Positions 33,686 to 37,592 of a stretch of DNA of 37,592 nt are shown here, in pieces. How positions within the stretch are numbered: the stretch's first letter is position 1; each line of letters begins with the position of its first letter. Where the stretch lies: contig JAGGAG010000004.1 of NCBI GenBank assembly GCA_017889745.1, positions 1 to 37,592 on the forward strand, given 5' to 3'. The stretch is from Gemmatimonadota bacterium. Its GTDB lineage: Bacteria > Gemmatimonadota > Gemmatimonadetes > Gemmatimonadales > GWC2-71-9. The notes below the pieces were generated by a model. The model made no database searches. It was not told where the DNA came from and was given only the letters and a program-made list of their open reading frames with translations. The position numbers and the translations under genes were made by a program.

Positions 33686-34773
33686 GGGGCACCTCCCTGC
33701 TGCTGCACCTGCACCCTGGCGCCGTCGGTGAGGCGCAGCTGGCCGTCGACCACCACTTGCTCTCCTGCACTCACGCCCGCCGTGAGAACGGCAATCGAGT
33801 CTCCTTGCCGCCGCAGCATGACCGGGCGCATGTGCGCCTTTCCCGAGTCGACCACGTATACGTAGCTGCCCTGCTGGCCGGTAACGACCGCGCTCGACGG
33901 CAGCACGATCACGGCCTTGTCCACCGAGAGGTCGAGTTGCACCCGCACCAGGGCCCCGGGCCAGAGCCGGCTGTCCCGGTTGGTGAACTCCGCCTTGAGC
34001 GCGATGGTGCCGGTCATCGAATCGACGGCGTTGTCGAGGAAGTCGAGCGTGCCGGTCACGGCCGTTGCGGTGTCGCCCACCGGGATGGCGCGGACCTCCT
34101 GCCTGCGACCGGCCAGGGCGCGCAGATCGAACAGGTAGGAGGCGGGCACGCTGAAGCGCACCCGGATCGGGGCCATCTGGTTGATGACCACCAGCGCGTC
34201 ACCGCTGCCGGCGCGCACGAGGTTGCCTTCGCGCACCAGGAGCGAGCCGGCGCGCCCGGTAATGGGCGCGCGCACGGTCGCATACTGGAGGCTCAGGCGG
34301 GCCTGGTCGATCTGCGCCTGGTCGGAGCGGAGCGTGGCCTCGAGGCCCGCGGCGGTGGCACGGGCCTGGTCGAGCTGCTGTCCGGTAACGTACTCCTTGG
34401 CGGCGAGTGCCTCGAAGCGGTCGCGGTCGCGCCGGGCACTTTCCCACTGCGCCGAGTCGCGCGCGAGCGCGGCCTCGGCCTGGCTCAGTGCCGCGCGGAA
34501 GGGCCGCGGATCGATCTGGAAGAGGATCTGTCCCTCCGCAACCTGGTCACCCTCACGGAAGGTGACTCGGTCGATGAGCCCGGACACCTGGGCCTCGACC
34601 CGCGCCGTGCGCACCGGCTCAACGGTGCCGGTGGCCTCGAGCACGAGGGGCACGTCGCGCTGCACCGCGGCCGCAAGGGTCACCGGAGCCGCGGCCTGGG
34701 TGGCGGCGCCCTTGGGCTTGCAGGCCGACGAGGCCGCAACCAGCACGAGGACGAGGAACCGGAGCCGGATCAC
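33682..34773 (-). CDS. Efflux RND periplasmic adaptor (MFP) lipoprotein
   Basis: This 363-residue adaptor has a lipoprotein signal (VLVLVAASSAC), then the membrane-fusion-protein layout: barrel-sandwich half ARVEAQVSGLIDRVTFREGDQVAEGQILFQIDP, coiled-coil hairpin with QAEAALARDSAQWESARRDRDRFEALAAKEYVTGQQLDQA, second lipoyl half YATVRAPITGRAGSLLVREGNLVRAG, and a beta-barrel with IRVRFSVPASYL. It links the RND pump to TolC. The GTG start overlaps the tolC-like stop by four bases; a frame extension further upstream is unlikely because the signal peptide begins here. Confidence 0.95.
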   Translation of the reverse strand: MIRLRFLVLVLVAASSACKPKGAATQAAAPVTLAAAVQRDVPLVLEATGTVEPVRTARVEAQVSGLIDRVTFREGDQVAEGQILFQIDPRPFRAALSQAEAALARDSAQWESARRDRDRFEALAAKEYVTGQQLDQARATAAGLEATLRSDQAQIDQARLSLQYATVRAPITGRAGSLLVREGNLVRAGSGDALVVINQMAPIRVRFSVPASYLFDLRALAGRRQEVRAIPVGDTATAVTGTLDFLDNAVDSMTGTIALKAEFTNRDSRLWPGALVRVQLDLSVDKAVIVLPSSAVVTGQQGSYVYVVDSGKAHMRPVMLRRQGDSIAVLTAGVSAGEQVVVDGQLRLTDGARVQVQQQGGAP

Positions 34774-36257
34774 CTGGTTGGGTCCGTGGGTTCGGAGAGT
34801 CGAATGCGTGCGCCGCCATCGGGATCGAGCAAGGCGGCATCGTGCGCCAGCTGCACCAGGGCGGAATACCACTGAAGATGCGCCTGGATGCGCTGCGCCC
34901 GTGCGTCGGCGAGGGCGTTCTCGGCAGCGAGGAGGTCGATCAGTCCACCCACCCCTTCCTTGTATCGGGCCAGCGCCGCTTCCGCGGACGCGGTAGCGCT
35001 GGCCAGCAACTCCGCGGAAGTGCGCACCCGCTGGCTCGCGGTGCGCTGCGCTTCATACGCCGCAAATACCTGGTAGGTGACCTGCTGTGCCAGGCTCGCA
35101 GTACGGGCAAGCTCGGCCTCGGCGAGCGCCTGTGCTTCACGGGTGTTGAACTCCCAGCTGAAGCCATTGAACAGGGGCACCGCGAGGGAGAACCCGAGCG
35201 AGTAGAAGTTTCCGCCACCTCCGCCAGTCGAGAGAATGATGTTGCGGCCCGCGGCCCCGGTGGCGGAGATGGAGGGCAACCGGGCGGACTTCACGGCGCG
35301 AGTGCGCTGTTCAGCCGCGGCCCAGGTGGCCTGTGCCGCGGCGAGGTCGGGCCGGTTCTCGAGCGCGTGCGTCACCAGCACGTCCACGCTGTCGGCGACT
35401 TCGGCAATCTGGCCGTGGCTCAGCACCACATCGGCGTCGAGGTCCATCGTCGCGGGGAATCCCGCCGCGGTGGCGAGGGCGCCGCGCGCGGTGCGCACCT
35501 GGCCCTCGGTGGTCTGCACCGCGAGCAGCGCCTGTGACACGGCGGTGCGTGCCTGGAGCACGTCGGCGATGGTGGCAACGCCTACGCGCCGCCGGTCTTC
35601 GGCGGCAGCGAGGTTGACGTTCTGTTCCGCGAGGGTCGTGCGCTGGGCCTCGAGCAGCGCCCGGAGCCCGACGTAGTCATAGTACGCGCGCGCCGTGCGG
35701 AGGACCACATCGGCGATGATGGAGTTGTGGGTCCAGTCGGCGGCGAGCAGAGCCTCGCGCGCGGCGCCGATGGTGCCGGCGCGCCCACCGAGATCGAAGA
35801 GCAGCCAGCTGAAGCCGACGCTCGGGATGTACAGCACCTGCTGCACCGACTGCCGGCCCTGGGTGGCGGGATTCTGCAGCCCGGTGATGCCCATCGCGCC
35901 GTCGATCTGCGGATAGGCCAGGCCCCGCGACGAGCCGTACGCGGCCGCGCTGGCCCGGGCGTTCTCCCAGGCCATCCGGGTGTCGGGGCTGTTGCGAAGG
36001 GCCAGATCGACGAGGTCGGCCAGGGTCAGCGAGTCGCGGCGGGCCGCAAACTCGGCCGGCAGGGCGATCGGTGCGGGAGCCAGGGGCGCGCGTTCCCGGC
36101 TGGGCGGGGGCGGAGTCCAGACCCGCTCCGGCGCCGGGGACGTGGACTGCGCACCGCCGACGCCGGGCGAGGCAGGGGCACAAGCCGCCAGCCCCAGGGT
36201 CAGGGCCAGGAGCCACGGCAGCAACGTGCACGGACGCGCGGTCTTGAAGTGGGACAA
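34770..36257 (-). CDS. TolC-family outer-membrane efflux lipoprotein
   Basis: This 495-residue protein has a lipoprotein signal (LLALTLGLAAC) and a Pro-rich spacer (ERVWTPPPPSRERAPL), then two repeats of the outer-membrane factor fold: SLTLADLVDLALRNSPDTRMAWENARASAAAYG and DSVDVLVTHALENRPDLAAAQATWAAAEQ, each followed by long coiled-coil helices (for example YKEGVGGLIDLLAAENALADARAQRI). It forms the exit duct of the pump. It is first in the operon, followed by MFP and RND, all joined by four-base overlaps. The start is unsure: TTG at 36257 gives the longest signal, a second TTG lies nearer to LPWLLAL, and no clear ribosome site precedes either. Confidence 0.92.
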   Translation of the reverse strand: MSHFKTARPCTLLPWLLALTLGLAACAPASPGVGGAQSTSPAPERVWTPPPPSRERAPLAPAPIALPAEFAARRDSLTLADLVDLALRNSPDTRMAWENARASAAAYGSSRGLAYPQIDGAMGITGLQNPATQGRQSVQQVLYIPSVGFSWLLFDLGGRAGTIGAAREALLAADWTHNSIIADVVLRTARAYYDYVGLRALLEAQRTTLAEQNVNLAAAEDRRRVGVATIADVLQARTAVSQALLAVQTTEGQVRTARGALATAAGFPATMDLDADVVLSHGQIAEVADSVDVLVTHALENRPDLAAAQATWAAAEQRTRAVKSARLPSISATGAAGRNIILSTGGGGGNFYSLGFSLAVPLFNGFSWEFNTREAQALAEAELARTASLAQQVTYQVFAAYEAQRTASQRVRTSAELLASATASAEAALARYKEGVGGLIDLLAAENALADARAQRIQAHLQWYSALVQLAHDAALLDPDGGARIRLSEPTDPTR

Positions 36258-36817
36258 GATCGGGGCAATTCAGTGCGAAAGTGACGAAGAGTGGCCCGTT
36301 CGGCCGCAGGCACGACTTCAGTTATACGTCCTGCTGGCGCCGAATGTTGAATCGTAAGGCAGGTAGGCGGGTTGGGGGCCGGATGCGAACGGCGCGTACC
36401 GATGCGACGACGGCGGCCCCAACGGAGAGCCGCCGTCTCGCTTCGCTGCGATGGTCACCCTGGTGGCGACCCTTGCATGCTACGGTCGGGGCATCGACGG
36501 CGTGTCAAATCACACCGTCATCTCACCGCGCCGAGGCCTTTCCGCCCAGCTGGGCCGGAAGGGGGCGGGCGAGGTAAAGGGTCGGGGCTCCGGGGCCACT
36601 CAAGGGAACTGTCCGGGGCGAGCCCTGTGCTGGCGTGGGTTCCATCGTACCACTCCTTGTTGCCTGTTCCTGGCGGCCGGAATGACCTGTCGTCCGGCCT
36701 TCACAGACTTGGATGCATCCCGGCGGCCAATGGTTGCGTAGGGACCCGCGCAACCCTTTCGAGGCCGTCTGTGTCTACGTGCTGTCCCACGGATCGAATC
36801 CAGCGCCCGGGAGCCAG
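36258..36817. other. 560-base intergenic region with several hairpins
   Basis: This gap separates the divergent efflux operon and sigma-factor gene. Three inverted repeats stand out. GACGGCGGC (36409-36417) pairs with 36429-36437. GACGGCGTG (36496-36504) pairs with 36511-36519 with one mismatch. A 26-bp near-palindrome lies at 36537-36562, centred on CCCAGCTGGG. A GGAACT word (36605-36610) resembles an ECF-type -35 element, but no matching -10 is clear. Open frames here are short and without recognisable products. No tRNA, RNase P, SRP or tmRNA signature was seen. Confidence 0.6.
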
Positions 36818-37366
36818 GTGGACGACCAGCAACTGATCGGGCGCATCCGGGCCGGGGACCCGGCAGCGGAGCGCCAGCTCTTCGAGACCTACGCGGACCG
36901 GATCCACCGGATCGTCTTCCGATTCGTCGGCGATCCGGAGGCTGCCCAGGACTGTGTACAGGAGACGTTCATCCGGGCCTTCGATCGGCTGGGGACGTTT
37001 CGGGGCGAGGCGGCGCTGGGTACCTGGCTCGGTTCGATCGCGGTCTCAGTGGCGCTCAATGCGCTGCGCGGGCGAAGGCGCGACGAGAAGCGGCATGCTC
37101 CGTGGGAAGAGGCCGAGGTCGTGGCGGCACCATCGGCGCGCATCAGCGAGCCGGATCTCAAGACCAGGCTGCATGCCGAGATCGACCAGCTGCCGGAGGG
37201 TTACAGGATGGTGTTCCTGCTGCACGACGTGGAGGGCTACACGCACGAGGAGATCGGCACGATGCTCGGCGTCCAGTCGGGCACGTCGAAGGCCCAGCTG
37301 TTCCGGGCCCGGGCACGACTGCGCGAGCGGCTGGCCGATTTCGCACCGGAGGTGAGCGGCGCATGA
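36818..37366 (+). CDS. ECF-type RNA polymerase sigma factor
   Basis: This 182-residue protein has sigma region 2 (LFETYADRIHRIVFRFVGDPEAAQDCVQETFIRAFDRLGTFRGEAALGTWLGSIA) and region 4 (IDQLPEGYRMVFLLHDVEGYTHEEIGTMLGVQSGTSKAQLFRARARLRERL), with no region 3. It directs RNA polymerase to a stress or envelope regulon. The GTG at 36818 is chosen because GGGAG lies 4 bases upstream and the family usually starts at this point; other in-frame starts at 36779 and 36713 would add 13 or 35 residues of unlike sequence. Its stop overlaps the next ATG (ATGA), the usual arrangement for sigma and anti-sigma genes. Confidence 0.93.
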   Translation: MDDQQLIGRIRAGDPAAERQLFETYADRIHRIVFRFVGDPEAAQDCVQETFIRAFDRLGTFRGEAALGTWLGSIAVSVALNALRGRRRDEKRHAPWEEAEVVAAPSARISEPDLKTRLHAEIDQLPEGYRMVFLLHDVEGYTHEEIGTMLGVQSGTSKAQLFRARARLRERLADFAPEVSGA

Positions 37367-37592
37367 CCGACGAACACGACGAAACCCCGCTCGACCCGCG
37401 GATCGTGGAGCTGGCGAAGGGCTACAACGCGCCGCCGGCGGTGGATCGCGAGGCACTGTGGCAGGTGATCGAGGCGCGCCGGCGGCCGGCAGTCGACGGC
37501 CGGTACCCGGCAACGGGCCGCCGCCTGGGCGGCAGGCGGAAGTCGAGGGGCAGCCGGCGGCCGGTGCTGAGCACGCGGGCCGCGGCGTGGAT
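37363..37592 (+). CDS. Probable anti-sigma factor, N-terminal part (partial)
   Basis: The ATG overlaps the sigma-factor stop by four bases and the frame stays open to the window end (76 residues). The sequence begins MTDEHDETPLDPRIVELAKGYN, has PAVDREALWQVIEARRRPA, and then an Arg-rich stretch leading toward what is likely a membrane helix beyond the edge. There is no zinc HxxxCxxC motif in the visible part. The assignment rests mainly on position after an ECF gene and general likeness to anti-sigma N-termini. Confidence 0.6.
   Translation, partial: MTDEHDETPLDPRIVELAKGYNAPPAVDREALWQVIEARRRPAVDGRYPATGRRLGGRRKSRGSRRPVLSTRAAAW

Noticed and set aside
36713..36817. Longer N-terminus for the ECF sigma factor.
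   Set aside because: The extra residues do not look like sigma region 2 and the GTG at 36818 has a nearby GGGAG. An intermediate GTG at 36779 cannot be fully excluded.

Overview
The window is GC-rich, gene-dense bacterial DNA, predicted here to hold 36 protein genes, two of them cut by the window edges. I see no rRNA, tRNA, CRISPR array, insertion sequence or phage gene. Gene content suggests a Gram-negative, aerobic, free-living bacterium: heme A synthase, Omp85-type and other outer-membrane barrels, a TolC/MFP/RND pump and many lipoproteins. The mix (RR-GAF plus Zn-ribbon Ser/Thr kinase, TonB-like protein with a carboxypeptidase-regulatory domain, DUF4384 protein, Gly-Thr type glycosylasparaginase) is most like Gemmatimonadota. 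That placement is an inference from protein flavour, not from a marker gene search.

Layout. 1-2305 (+): end of a GT4 glycosyltransferase, a strong terminator, heme A synthase (ctaA), a TonB-like protein. 2491-2862 (-): a small four-helix membrane protein, divergent from 2890-6006 (+), which holds a DASS-family transporter, an alpha/beta hydrolase, a DUF4031-like protein and an HELAH-motif protein. 5993-9145 (-): 3-mercaptopyruvate sulfurtransferase, a cupredoxin lipoprotein, an outer-membrane barrel and a YceI protein. 9220-14103 (+): Ada-type DNA repair protein, a Tyr/Gly/Pro-rich DUF4384 protein, SufE, and a membrane-anchored low-complexity protein. 14109-16556 (-): NAD salvage pair (nicotinamidase-like and nicotinate phosphoribosyltransferase) with a membrane protein. 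16685-18930 (+): glycosylasparaginase-like hydrolase coupled to an Omp85-type barrel. 18989-20697 (-): thioredoxin-like protein and saccharopine-dehydrogenase-like protein, divergent from a TetR regulator (20838-21479). 21492-24601 (-): coupled Dabb, GNAT, M1 peptidase and beta-propeller lipoprotein genes. 24700-24858 (-): a 52-residue membrane protein. 25055-30453 (-): gyrA, threonine dehydratase, RR-GAF and Ser/Thr kinase as one overlapping run. 30578-36257 (-): tolC, MFP and RND efflux operon. 36818-end (+): ECF sigma factor and probable anti-sigma factor.

Two genome-level patterns stand out. First, five loci carry short period-7 tandem arrays (units such as CGGTAAA, CGGTGAA, CGGCAGT, GTCGGGA). 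Each array touches a start or stop codon: two supply stop codons, one duplicates a start codon, one encodes the n-region of a signal peptide, and one abuts a GTG start. Second, five genes without a Shine-Dalgarno have a TANNNT hexamer 5-8 nt before the start codon, as expected for leaderless transcription. Four-base GTGA/ATGA stop-start overlaps are the normal operon junction here.
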